DNA from: Apoderus coryli
Taxonomy: Eukaryota > Arthropoda > Insecta > Coleoptera > Attelabidae
Assembly: GCA_911728435.2 (NCBI GenBank)
Contig: OU452210.1
Location: 8,122,001-8,186,000, forward strand
DNA length: 64,000 nucleotides
Reading direction: 5' to 3'
Positions within the stretch are counted from its first letter, which is position 1. The number at the start of each line of letters is the position of its first letter. Of the stretch, positions 47,010 to 59,400 are shown piece by piece. The position numbers were made by a program, and so were the translations under genes. Under the pieces are notes generated by a model. It was given only the letters and a program-made list of their open reading frames with translations. It made no database searches and was not told the DNA's origin.

Positions 47010-48158
47010 TTAAACCGCTTGAATGCCGATGTGGGGTTCTCCCCGGACCCCAGATCTTTATTTCCTTTAATATTTCCGAAATAAAAAAAAACTGGCAGCT
47101 CTATGTATTTGCTTGAAACCAGCCCCGTAAACACCATAACGCTTTGAGGTAGTCAGCGACCCCGGCTAGGCATTAAGGGGTAGTAGATTTGGTATTAAAA
47201 ATAATGTTTATTTTGCAGATTTTGCTTAGAGTGGACCGTACCCAAAAGCATAAGCCACTATCGCAAAAGGAGCATGAGAGTTAATAGAAAATTATGTTTA
47301 GACGCCTCGGGCTAGAGTATGAAAAGGTAAATGAATCGAATGAAGAGAACGACGATAACAAAGAAATTGTTTCGGAAACATAAGACAACCTAGAAGTAGA
47401 CAGCGAAGAAGATTCTGATCCAGAACCTGAGCCTCAAGATATGATTCAGATTTTAATCAAGATGCCGAGCTTCAGCAACGGTATCAGAGCTAAATCAAGA
47501 ACCTGAATCTCAACTCCAGTTTCGGACACACCGGTATATCTATCGCAGAATCTGGTTTAGAGTGGAAAACTCTACCTTTCGTTAGAACCAAAAGACGGAC
47601 TAGAAATATGCAGGTCCAGGCCTTACCAAATACAGTGGAAAAGCAACAGCTCCTTTACCAACAAGGAAGCCGCACGATGTTCCAATATAGAGAATAAGAA
47701 ATAGCCAGATAAACCAACTCTTCTTGACGCAGATTAATTATATTGGTTTATAGGTATCCTTCTCAAAGCTGGAGCACTAAGATGCAGAAAGCAATCGACT
47801 CGAGAAATGTGGACCACTGATGATGAACTTCCTCAGTGTCAACGTAAAATTGACAAGGAATGTCAACACGAGATGTGATACCTACTTATAAGAAGTTTTT
47901 GTGTATGCAATTCACAGAAAGAACAACCAAAAGTTTGTGTGTCTAACATGTTATGTAGAATAAGGAGTTTTTTATGTTTTCAGAAGTTTTCGTAGGTTTT
48001 TTTTATACATTTAATAAATATTTGTATATTTCACTTTAACTTGTGTTCGTTTAAAATAGGCTTTAATGAATATCCACCTATTTATGTGCTATGGGGTCTT
48101 CGGAGACCCCGCATGGGCATGTACGTGCTTGCAGTAGGCCGGGGCTCAAGGGTTTTAA
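47010..48158 (+). mobile_element. piggyBac-type element, internally deleted, flanked by TTAA
   Basis: TTAA at 47010-47013 and 48155-48158 flanks the element. Terminal repeats: ACCGCTTGA at the left and, read inward from the right, AACCCTTGA. Internal repeats: ATGCCGATGTGGGGTTCTC at 47023 and, inverted, ATGCCCATGCGGGGTCTCC at 48120-48102. The internal repeat touches the terminal one at the left but is 25 bases away at the right, the asymmetry known from piggyBac. Inside, about 47295-47700 encodes an acidic N-terminal stretch followed by LPFVRTKRRTRN, like piggyBac transposase N-termini, with early stops; the catalytic core is absent. Too damaged to move by itself. Confidence 0.8.
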
Positions 48159-49331
48159 GAAACTATAGCTTTGAACGGGTATTGCAGTGTGAATGTTAGA
48201 AGAGTGGATCTTATGGATATTCGTCTCAACTGTTTTATTCCAACATTCGTTTTTATACAATTTGTCGTACTTTATAAGGGTTCAATTCACTGTCAGTTAG
48301 CTACCTACCTATTCCAGTTTTCATAATAGAAGAAGGTACTTTATAGTATAAGCTTAAAAGCTTTCGGTAGCTTTATATTTTTGCTCAGGCCAATTCATTT
48401 TATATTTTTAGGGGCAGTGTTAACTCTTTTTGAAGTTAAAGACCTATGTGCGATTTTCAATCCCGAAATTTGAAACGGAAAGCACAGCCTATTCTAGTTT
48501 TCAATCCCTATGCTATTGCAGAGACACTTCTGCATCTCGAATATTCAATGAATCATATCCAGATAAATATACTCATGGACGCCACTGCTAGACCCCAACA
48601 CAATCCAAGCTGTATGAGTAGTAAATCACATAGTGGTATTATTAATAAATATTCAAAACTATTTGGTTTACAAACTTTTACAAACAAAAGTTATTATAGC
48701 AGACAGCGGGGGTTTGTATTCAATGTCAGTACAAGGTGAGCTACTTAATTCTTTGCCCAGACATACAATATCATAATATGTACTTATTGTAGCATCTCTA
48801 TGATTGTTTATTTTTATACAGGGTTGGGTTAGCATAGAGTACTCTATGGTATAAAATGAAAGTAAGTAAAAGTAGCAAAACAAGCGCTTGTTTAAATATT
48901 ATGCTGATATTCTTCTTGGACAACATTGAGAACAGGTTATTACTTTTAGGCAACTCACAAAATATATATTGTAGTGAATTTACCCTATAAGTTTTCAAAA
49001 CACCCCATATGTAAAATTTGTTAATTGTTTGTAATTATCTTTGTCAGATTTTTCTTGTTTCGAATATATCCATTATGTTAATTGTTGTATAACGTCCAAT
49101 TGAGCTAAGTTTTGGTATATGAGTTTGGGGCAGCCCTGTGATAGGGGTCGACACAACCGCTAAATTTTTAAATAGCAGTAGGGGTCAAGTTATACATCAT
49201 TTTTTATCTGCTTTACAGCTATAGGTCCCTGTTGATATTTGCCCCATAATTCTCGAAAAAATTGCTTTTAAATTTCACCAGTTATGTAGTTGGAACATAT
49301 CTTATTACAATTAGAATACAGTTTTCAAAGA
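48159..49331. other. Intergenic DNA, nothing recognised
   Basis: AT-rich. A 97-codon frame at 48446-48739 has low-complexity composition and no family resemblance. Confidence 0.5.
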
Positions 49332-49405
49332 GTGTCCTGTGGCGTCATTGGTAGAGAGTTCGCTTCCCATGCGGAAGGTTCTGTGTTCGAATCCCGGCTC
49401 TGGCA
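49332..49405 (+). tRNA. tRNA-Gly(CCC)-like sequence, probably a pseudogene or SINE head
   Basis: An A-box-like TGGCGTCATTGG and a B-box-like TGTTCGAATCC are correctly spaced. The anticodon arm TTCGC-TTCCCAT-GCGGA is well paired and places CCC as the anticodon. The T arm has one mismatch. The acceptor ends (about GTGTCCT and CTCTGGC) pair poorly, and a T7 run at 49411-49417 could stop pol III. No intron. The weak acceptor stem argues against a working tRNA. Confidence 0.5.
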
Positions 49406-49417
49406 ATAGGTTTTTTT

Positions 49418-50724
49418 CTAATTTTTGAATAAAGTAGTTACTTTGTTACGTTAGTTTATTGGAGATAATGAAAGTAATACAATTATAATAATAATAATTA
49501 TTAAAATTCTGTTTCGTTACGCAGATCATATATTTTTGATTATATTATATCATATCATATATTGTATCGTTGAAATACGTAATACTTATACAGTACCTAC
49601 GCGAATTTTGAGGAGTGTATTTTGAAATTATAGAAGATCAATATGTGTGTTTTTTATTAAATCAATTTATGGTACGTTTCAATGGAAAACTAATGTAATA
49701 TGAGAATGCTAAAGAAGGAGCAGTGAAAATTTGTAAACCACGTAATTTTATTTTGATATATAACTGATAATTTTCTTTTATTTCCTTCACCAATTGTCAA
49801 GAATATACAAATTATTATTGTAAACAAATATTCAAAATATTAATCTAATCACCCAAATGCTTATTTCCACCAGGTTTTGCATAAAGGAGAAAGATTTCTG
49901 CTTAAAAAATTAATGGCCAGGTGAATTTGGACGCAAAGAAAAACTCATTGCATGCTGTTGTTCAGGATAATTTTATTTATTTCCTATACCTAACTGCGTT
50001 ATGGCAGTTATGTCAAAGTATAAATAGACTTTCCATCTAATTGCAGTGCATTTCATAATAGATTTAATTTTGTTGCATAGCCGACAATTTCTTTCGAATT
50101 TAAAACATTTTCGGCCACAAATTTATTTTCCTTTGACATTTAAACAATCTAACGGAAAGCGTTGCTAAGACTAATATGTCGGTGGTGCTGGATGTTTAGG
50201 CATTATGTTACATGTCTCCGCTAGTATGTGTCTCACTATGCATAAAAGCAGGTCGATATTTGGTATTCTGATTCTCATTATAAGAGCGAAACGAATTCAT
50301 CAATATTTGTCCACTCATGTTTCAGTTTGATTGCATTGCAAATATTACGGAGAATATTCTCTTTCAAACTTTATATCAAAGTTGGGTGATCTTTCGGCTC
50401 ATGGATGGCACCATGCGATGATCTCAAAAATATGGGATTGTGTAATCTCGTTAGCATTCCAGCAGTAAGGACAGTAGGAATAAAATACAATTTTTGTTAA
50501 TAACCCCGGTATTCTTTATGTTTTTTGTTGATATTTCGTACTAATGTACAGTTTGAGTATATTGTTGTAAAATAAAATTTGAAATCGGGAAAATGTGGTG
50601 TAATCTACACTTATTTAATAAAATGTGTGTGTGCAAAAATACCTCTGGTAATTAAGTGACAAAATTGATTAAAAATAATGTTATTAAACTAACGGTGTAT
50701 GGCATGAATAATTTACACTAAAAA
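49418..50724. other. Intergenic DNA with one dispersed repeat
   Basis: AT-rich apart from the repeat at 50260-50345. I see no gene. Confidence 0.5.
50260..50345 (+). repeat. Dispersed repeat related to 25195-25330
   Basis: Contains TTATAAGAGCGAAACGAATT and a following CAATATTTGTCCACTCATG block; the minus strand of 25195-25262 carries the same arrangement. Confidence 0.6.
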
Positions 50725-51345
50725 ATTTAATAATAAGAATAATAAACGTCCTTATTTTCCAAACAAAAAGAAACATTTAGTTAATGGTATTCTACCACTT
50801 AACTACGAAACTAAATAATTACCTATTTACATATCAAAAATAAAATCATAGATAAAAAAAAAACAATGTGAGCTCAAATAACATGTGCACATAAGGTCAT
50901 GTTATACAAAGCAATTAATTAGCAAAATTCTCAATTTTTTCGAAACTGGCCTACGTTTAAAGTTTTCATTTCCGGATTTAGGGTATTGTAAAATCTAACA
51001 GCATAACATTTTTTTAAATTTGCGGTGTAAAATCGCGGCATAGTCAGTGTATTATGCGGACGAATGTTTACAAGATGAGGTTCATGTCTAAAAATCAGTT
51101 TTTCCCTTAAATATAAATGTAACTTAAGCCATTCAAGTTGTTTTATGAACTGCGTAATATGGTCGTACTTCCTTAAACCAAAAATGAATCTACAACAAGT
51201 ATTTTGGACATATTGTACTTAATCCATTCTTCTTAACAACATCAATGCAGTCATAGTACACCATATTACAAAAATTCAACACGGACATGACCAAACGATA
51301 CGCTAAGTTTTTTACGCATTTTGAACTTCAAAAAATTTCACTCTT
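50725..51345 (-). mobile_element. LINE 3' end, CR1/Jockey-like reverse-transcriptase C-terminus
   Basis: On the minus strand an open frame without a start codon runs from about 51215 to a TGA at about 50936. It reads CRFIFGLRKYDHITQFIKQL ... EWLKLHLYLREKLIFRH ... HNTLTMPRFYTANLKKCYAV, the typical C-terminal block of CR1/Jockey-group reverse transcriptases. Upstream in another frame is VLNFCNMVYYDCIDVV (about 51240-51290), so a frameshift separates them. Some 190 bases after the stop an AATAAGGACG block is followed by an ATT-rich tail (50748-50727), as at many LINE ends. It is 5'-truncated and inactive. Confidence 0.8.
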
Positions 51346-52405
51346 GAATTTTTGGTAAAGAGTAAAATTAAAACAATTTCCATGCATGGCTTATAGCAAA
51401 AATCCCGTATGGGTATGTATAAAAAATCGTTCGCTTTTCGTCAATATCAATTACTTAATTATCCCCATTCTGAATTTTTCAAAATATGCAATATTTTTGA
51501 ATAAAATTAGTCATATAAGCTTTGTGGCTTTTGATTATCTCAGGGCTGGAGTATTTCTGCAGTACGACTTTGATTACTCCTTTTCCCATTTACGTAATTC
51601 CTGGACCGATTTATGTTAGTATTTATCAGCAAGAGGATCAAGCTTTATCCGATAGTTGATATTATAATAAAACAATGTGTGTTATTTGAGAATTGTGCCA
51701 AAGAAAGTATTATGCTTACAAATGCATATTTTCTTTCTTCATAAAAAATGTAGTATGATGCTGATATAGTTATGACAATAAAAACTAAGATTATACAAAT
51801 AGCCGTGCCATTTTCTCTAAATATTATTATCAATTACTTCACACTTTTATAATTACATAATTTGCAAAACGTGTCTAAATTGTTGATAATTTAATATATT
51901 TTGCGTTATTTGATCTAGTGACAGTGACAATGAAAATATAACGTGAAAGATAATATTACTTTAAATAATTACACGTGTGATAGCAGTAAAAGTGGAAATA
52001 ATTTCTTTGAAATAAATGAGATTGATTGTTTTTCATTGGATTGTATTTATGCGGTTTTATATTACTTTACTCTATCTAACGTTGTCACCAATTCTTCAAC
52101 GAATTACAACTAATAAATATTATATATCTGCGTGGATATTCTGCACTCTCGAATTAAATCACAGAGTTTTTCTTGTTTAAAGTTGAAATATTATTTTCTA
52201 AGACGAATATCAAGATTAAATGCAACGCATATATGGAAAGAGTTTACATAAGGCAAGGCTTTCTTTATAGGCATTTTGAAGGATATGTGAAACATTTTGG
52301 GGATTGATTCTCAAATAAAGCTCTTGGATATGCATTACATCTATCAAACCTTATTACGATGGCATGAAAGCTGAATGTAATTACTAACAATTAGCTTAAT
52401 TTATA
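51346..52405. other. Intergenic DNA, nothing recognised
   Basis: AT-rich, with only short frames such as 51386-51619 that resemble no family. Confidence 0.5.
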
Positions 52406-52689
52406 TACAGTATGTCCACAGCAAAAGTGTTCAAGAGGAAAAACATTCTTATTTTTCATTTAGAATGTGATGATATTTTTGTTGGATGCGTATAGATATT
52501 TTATTGATTGGTAAAAAAATATTTATCTAGAAAATAAGAAAGTGAATTTAGGATTTTTCGATGTGAGACTAATCTGTCTCCGCTATCGAAAATGTGATGT
52601 CTATAAATTTAGAGAACAAGGCAAAACAACTACTCCACTGGCTAGTGCCACGACTGGCATTGAATTACAAGCACAAGTTTTCTAAATAT

Positions 52690-53700
52690 ATACTAAAATG
52701 AATACTTTATTTAGCTTTTGCACATCAAATTTAATGAAAAATTCCCCAATGTGTACGTTCCAAAAGCTACTTGCCGTAAAATAAGTTTGAAGTTTTAAGC
52801 ACTGGCTCAGTGTTGAAAAAATTTGAGAAAAAAGACATATGATGAAAATGTTGGTATTACATTCAGTAGAGGAACACCTCTACTGAATGTAATACCAACC
52901 AACATGTGATACCAACATTTTCATCATTAGGATGTTCCCCAAATTATCATTAAGAAGAAGAGCTGAACATCTCCAATTTATTAAAAAGTAGTATCCAGAA
53001 GATACTAAAACAACAAGATACCTACATCTATACAACCCAGTTTTGAATCATGTTTTGAAAGTCGGCAAGGAAGCAAAACGTTTGGATTTTTGTTTGTGGG
53101 TTGGCGCAGTATGGAAAGAAGATTTCATAAGAAAATAATGTTTTCTGATGAATCAATTTTTTCGACCAATGTGGTAACAATATTGGCGTGGCTCTAATCC
53201 GCATTTTCGAATACCACGGAGGCGTCAATACGTTGCTAAAGTAAATGTTTGGTGCGCCATTTCTTATTAAGAAATAATAGGGCAATACTTTGACACTTCT
53301 TGTAATGCGAATAGTTACTTAGTTATGTTAAGAAATTTTCTCGACGCGACGGTGAATTAGACAATCTTCCATTAGACTACCTTCGTACATTGTATCTTCA
53401 ACAAGATGGATGGCCAGCACAGTATGCATCAACGGTTAGACAATACGTTTCCAGACCGCTGGATTGGGAGACAAGGACCAGTTCAGTGGCCTCCGAGGAG
53501 TTCAGATTTAACAGTAATGGATTTTTGCCTATGGGGCCGATTAAAACAAATTGTTTATCGCACACCTCTAATAAATGCCACTACTGATCAATTAATGAAT
53601 GCGATTAGTGATGCCTTCAATATCTTTAAATGAGGTTAGAAAAAATTTGACGAATTACTTCTTCATTTAAAGCCATGTGCCCAATTGTGGTAGTGTGTTT
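52690..53700 (+). pseudogene. Tc1/mariner-type transposase, inactive
   Basis: Recognisable pieces in shifting frames: an N-terminal helix-turn-helix part near 52728-52800 (FPNVYVPKATCRKISLK), KVNVWCAIS at about 53240-53268 (the VNVWCGI block), LQQDGWPAQ (53396-53425) with a catalytic-type aspartate, and WIGRQGPVQWPPRSSDLT and MDFCLWGRLKQIVYRTP (53460-53570), the conserved C-terminal catalytic stretch. Stops and frameshifts separate them, and a large hairpin sits between the helix-turn-helix part and the catalytic part. Confidence 0.85.
52841..52926. repeat. Perfect 23-bp hairpin with a third partial arm, inside mariner element
   Basis: Arms 52850-52872 and 52877-52899 are exact complements (GTTGGTATTACATTCAG and onward) around a four-base loop AACA. 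In addition GATGAAAATGTTGGTAT (52841-52857) pairs with ATACCAACATTTTCATC (52910-52926), so two structures compete for the left arm. Confidence 0.95.
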
Positions 53701-54056
53701 GAGTAAATAAACTTTTACAACTTGTGCATTGTTAATTTGGAATTAATTGATGTAAAATAAATTTAATGATTACAAATAAATGAAAGTAGGCCAATTTTTT
53801 CGAAAATTGGTCTTTTAGTTTTGAATAACTTTTCTTAGTGCCTTATTTCCATATCTTCTCGAATAAGTGCACTTTGCTCTGGTACCATTTAAAATTTTTT
53901 CAATTTTCTGAATACCCCGTATAAGAAATGTAAAAGTTTTTATTTCAATCTTACTTTAAGAACCAGCAAAACTTTTTATCTAGAGTAACTTTTTTTGATA
54001 AAATGAAAAATAAAAAAGTTTTTCCTCTTGAACACTTTTCCTGTGGACATACTGTA

Positions 54057-56158
54057 TAATATCAGTGGCGAATTATGGTCCGAGCTCCGTGCTCCAAGCT
54101 GATGGAGGTTCATTCTTAACCTACCTAGGTCGGTTTAATTAATTTTTATTTTGGGAACTTTAATATAAATTCTATCCTTCCATAATTTATTAAAGGATAC
54201 CTACAATAATTTAATGTAAAATACCTATTATTTTGAAAACCACTTTAAACACAGTTATACATAATGATTATGTTGCGATCTTATACAAGTTAGGTTAACG
54301 GTATGCACTGAGGTAAAAGAAAACTGTGATGCATCTACATGCTAGCTGATGAGGTTCCTATACAGTATCGAAACATGTTTATTTGTATGATAATTTTGAA
54401 GAAAATATACGACAACTTAGGGTCAATAATTCCTATTAGTAATTTGAAAATTACACTGTCTGATTATTTTTTCATTTCATTCAAAATTTAAAAGATATAA
54501 TGTTATCAAAATTCAATTTGTTTCTTCTGGCTGGGTACATTTTGAAAAAGAAAATGAACATGGGATTCTAAAAAGCAGAAGAAGAAATGGATGGATATGC
54601 AGAGCAACTTGTAGCGCTAATTCTAGCTGCTTCAGAATTTTTATGATTTTAGGTCAGTTACTGTTAAGTAAGATTAGAAAATTTATCAGATAAATGTAAA
54701 CAAATTCAAAAATGTCTGTCTATACACACCAGCATCAAATGGTAACTTTTTTCGATATTTTTATTTATTTTTCCAGCTTTATATTAAAGAATATAATTAA
54801 AAAACCGAGCGATTTTTTTCTAAAACTTATCGAGAGGAAAAAATGTACTTTATTATTATTAATTTTCAAAATAAATTTTATACCTCATGTACTTACAAAT
54901 ATTTATAACTACAGCACATAACAACCTCGAGATGCTCTTGGTATTACCTTGAATTTTTATAAATTTTATATGAAATGTATCATTGATACACTAATTCATT
55001 TTTTAAATTTAACAATAACAAGAAACTTCAAAAAGTAAAACAAACCCAAACTTAATAAAACATATATTTATTTATTCAGTCTCGTTACAGTCAGTGGCGT
55101 AGATATCTCAATGAACTCATATTATTGAGTGAGACAGAAATTAAAAAATATATACTATATAAATACATAACACGTCTTAACTCTTAATTAACTATAATTA
55201 GCAAATCTACAGTAAAAGTCTGACTGTATAATAATTGATATAAAAATATATTAAAAAAAATAGTTAAACACTATCAGGATATAACATTAATAACTAGATA
55301 AAACATTTATACAACAAATTCACAATGATATATTTACAATAAATGATTTTGGGTGTCTTATAATATATCTAAGTAGGGTAATTTGTCAGGTTTATATTTG
55401 TAAAAAATAATTTATATTACCATAGCATTATATTTCTTAAAAATATGACGTTTCCAAAATTCTAGAGAATAAAATATCATTCAATTTATTATGTCTGCAA
55501 AACAACTGGAACTATTTCAAGAGCTCGAGTAGTTGCTGGTTAATCTGAATAGCAAGCTGACATAGAGGCCTGTTTAGATCCACTCAGTTTGAACCTACCT
55601 ACTTAAGCTTAAACACTTTAAGGTGGATTTTATATTGACTATGAGATTTTGCACATCTTCAACAAGACGATTTAGTGCTCCTAGTTGTCGATAAAGTGTT
55701 TATTGAAAATTAATTTTTAGTATCTAAAATTGACAATAGCATATATACTTTTGTTACCTATATATAGGTTACTCTTCTTACTTGACACTTTGGTAAAGTA
55801 CCCTGAGAATCACTGACAAATGGTAAAATAACAAAGGAGTTCTATGCAGTGTTGTAACGTGCGTTTTTGTTTAATTAGGATTGTCTGAAGATGTAACACG
55901 TACAGCACTTTCTAGAAATAAACTGGTATTATTGGATAATGATCCATAAATAACATGCATGTATATATTAAGGCCTAAACTAATTTAAGGCCCCTTTGTT
56001 TGAGTAGTGTTTTGAACAATTTCAAATTTAGAATGATTCGTATTTAAAATAAACGAAAAATTAGACATAAAAATCTCTATGTTTGGAAAAGATGAATAAA
56101 CCTGAGAAATCATCTTAGTTTAAATAATACAAGAAACACCCGGTGTTATGGAATGAAG
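54057..56158. other. Intergenic DNA between mariner element and CYP307-type gene
   Basis: AT-rich, with no gene or structured element that I can support. Confidence 0.5.
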
Positions 56159-56164
56159 TTTATT
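56159..56164 (-). terminator. Candidate poly(A) signal of CYP307-type gene
   Basis: AATAAA on the minus strand, about 330 bases after the stop codon. Confidence 0.4.
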
Positions 56165-56496
56165 AACATAAATAACTGTTAATGCGGTGATTACTTAAGG
56201 TTTTTGTAGACAGTCCAATATTATACAATTTTACACATTATAGTAAGTATAAAAAACGGCATATTTTGAAAGATGTTTTTTAAATTGTATTAATTTTTTA
56301 ACAAGTACTGCGCTGTATGATATCGAAACCAGCAATAATGTTCGAAAAATTGAACAAAATAAACAGGAGTATGTTTTCCTTCAAAACTGAAAAAAATTAA
56401 AATTAGTTTTGAACAACATATTCAAAGTGTATATTTTGTTCGAGTTTGCTGAATAGTCACTATAATACTGTTTTACACCCGTATAAAATTAACATT

Positions 56497-59400
56497 TTAA
56501 GGATATAAACTATCTCGACTTGTCAATATTAACTTAAAACAATCAGGTGGTACTGCAACACACGCAGATTTTGTTTCTATATTTTCAACGGTGCTTACAT
56601 TATAATGCTGAAGAATAGTACCGAGAATCAGGAAACTGAAACACTGAACTAATCTCTGACCGATACATGTTCGTTTTCCTGTGCTAAAAGGGATGAAATG
56701 TGCTGGTTTTACTATGTTTCCTGTAGATGACAGAAATCGTTCAGGCATAAATTCTTTAGAGTTTTCCCAATATTCTTCACCGAGATTTAGTTCGTAGTTG
56801 TTAATAAAAATCATTGTACCTTTCTTAATTGGAAAGCCCTCAATTTCGGAATCTGCGGAAGCTACATGTGGAACTATTGGTGATGATGATGTTCTAAGTA
56901 CTTCCCAAATAACTGCTTCCGTGTACGGCATTGCGGCTTTATCGAGAATCGTTAATGCTCTATTTCCACCTGTTATATTATCTATTTCTGATTGAATGCG
57001 CTTCATTACGTCAGGATATTTAATTATCGATGCTAGAGTTATCATTACTAAATTCCCTACCGCTGAATGTCCACCAATAAAATCTTCCAATTCGAAAATA
57101 ATATGATCCCATTCCATATTTGGATCCTCTTTCAAATGCATGAGAAGTGCGTCAGTAAAATCGCGTGGAGGTGCGTGATAGTCCAATGTTCCAATATGAT
57201 CTTTAACAATTCTTGCTAAAATAAATTCTCTTATATCACCAGCCCAGTCAGATAACTTCTTCATATGCAATTTGTATATTGGTAACAGCCATGGTAAGAA
57301 ATCAACAGCATAGCCCTGGTTAATCTCCCAAAATATTTCATCAAAATATCTTACAATCTTCTTGAAATCCTTATCATCATATGAAAAATTTGTTGAACAC
57401 ATGTAACGTGTGAACATGTTCGCACAAGCTCCTAAGACTACTGGTTTAATATCACATGGGTTTCCATTTGATAATCGTTGTAATTCCTCTAAAAATAATG
57501 GCACTTCGGCACTACCAACATTATTAACAGTATCAAATTGAAGCGAAGTAAATCTTGGAGAACAGTAGGTTCTAGCGAGACTTCGCCGAGTTTTTTGAAG
57601 AACGGACCAATCGCATAAAGCAAGTGCTGAAACAAAGAAATAATATAAATTATAAAAATTGCATAGCCATGTGCATCTTGAAGTTTTTATTGTATCAATT
57701 ATTATTTGTTTTGTTGTTGATTTGATGTGGCTACATTAATTTATTTTATTTTGCTATTTTCCAATTTTTTCCTATTAGTAGTTGTATTGTCTTAGCACAT
57801 GTTATGTAAGAGATAGCCCTTTCCTGAGCAGGTTCTCAAATATTAACTTTTTTCTTTTAAACCAAAATGATCCAGAGACGAATTTAGATTCGTGTGCGTA
57901 TAATTTTCAAAAATTTTTAAGCTGCAAGTTTGGATTAGATTTTAAATATATCTTAAAATGCCATTAGATGTCATCTAAAACCATTTTTGAAATAGACTAA
58001 AACAATTGAAAGAGAATATCATTTGAAATTAAAAGTTATTTAATTTATTTGCTTCGAGAATATACTTTTATTTATTAGTTGGTAAATTTAATGATTTTCA
58101 ATAAACAGTATAGTAAATAAGTAAAAGCAATTAGGTATTAAAGAGGTCTTGACTATATAGCGGAACAGAGAACATATGGCAAATCTGAGGATGTAACAAG
58201 CACGTGCCATTTATAAAATACTACGGATGTATCTTGATGCTTTACACCTGTTGCATATTTGTGTTTTACTGGTAGGTAATTTTCACGGCATGATGTACTT
58301 AACTACTTATATCGGTACTTAGTTTAAACTAATTATGTTTTAACTATTATACAGAAGTGTATAAACAATTAAAAAATACAGCTCAACTGTTTAAGACATT
58401 GTATCTTGTGATGTGACGAACCATCCTGGGACTTACCTAACTCAGTGTTCAAAAGTTATCAGTTTTTCAATATTCCTTTCTCGTGTGCCACTAATCCAAA
58501 CATCAAGATTTTTATGTAGTCGGTATTATATCAGACTAGACAGATAATACATTGAAGACTTTTGTTGCTTTATTTAAAACATATATCTAATTGATGATTT
58601 ATGAAAAATTATACGACATTTTGAGAACTACTTAGTGCTCGTTCATGGCAAAGGACATTAAATACAAAACTGTTGAAATTTCGCTATAAAATAAAAAACT
58701 ATTACTGCTTATAGAAATATTTTTTTAAAATGTTTTTTTGCAATATTTTTTAATAATTTCGGGATGATTTGTATAAGAATACAAGCAACTGACCTTAAAT
58801 GACATTTCAGTGCTCAAGATATTTGATATCAAAATCTTTACTTAACTAGCACAACTTGAAGGAATCAATCTGAGTTTTATTTCGTAACATTATATAATAT
58901 AATAATAATAATATCGATTTTTGAAGCACAATATGGGGTCAGACACAAACTTTATTTTAATCCAAAGAATTTTTACATTAAATAACTGAAATATATATAT
59001 AATATTTTTTTGTAGAACGAAAAAAATTAAGTTATGTTAGACTCATTTCATTAAATATTTATTCTAAAAACCTGCTTTCCGAAAAAACGTCTAAAAAACA
59101 ATCAGGAAGCTATATCTTCATAAATTAAGGCGTTCACAGTCGTCTACTGAACTGTAGTTTATCTAGTTATAAGGCCATCGTTTTGTAGAATTTCTGCTCA
59201 ACGTTTCATCAAGACGAGTGGTCGACATCTTCAGTATTTAAGGCCTAGTAAACCGGTAACATACACTTACCCTGTATCTTGATAGCATAGTAAAGCAAGT
59301 TTTTATTTAAATAAATATGATTTTTTTTATTTATTGAGAATATGTGGTTAAAGTTAAGTTAAAGTTGTTTGATATACTGTATGATATATATACATAAGTA

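Larger units (their letters stand above)
52406..54056 (+). mobile_element. Tc1/mariner-type transposon with complete ends
   Basis: Starts CAGTATGTCCACAG at 52408 and ends CTGTGGACATACTG at 54054, flanked by TA on both sides. The terminal inverted repeats extend about 54 bases with few differences (shared AAAAGTGTTCAAGAGGAAAA). Length 1647 bases, normal for the superfamily. The transposase inside is broken (see 52690-53700). The well-preserved ends and ruined gene suggest it was mobile not very long ago and is now immobile by itself. Confidence 0.92.

Noticed and set aside
47010..48158. GGGGTCTTCGGAGACCCC palindrome considered as a separate hairpin or terminator
   Set aside because: It is part of the internal repeat of the TTAA-flanked element and has a matching inverted copy at the other end.
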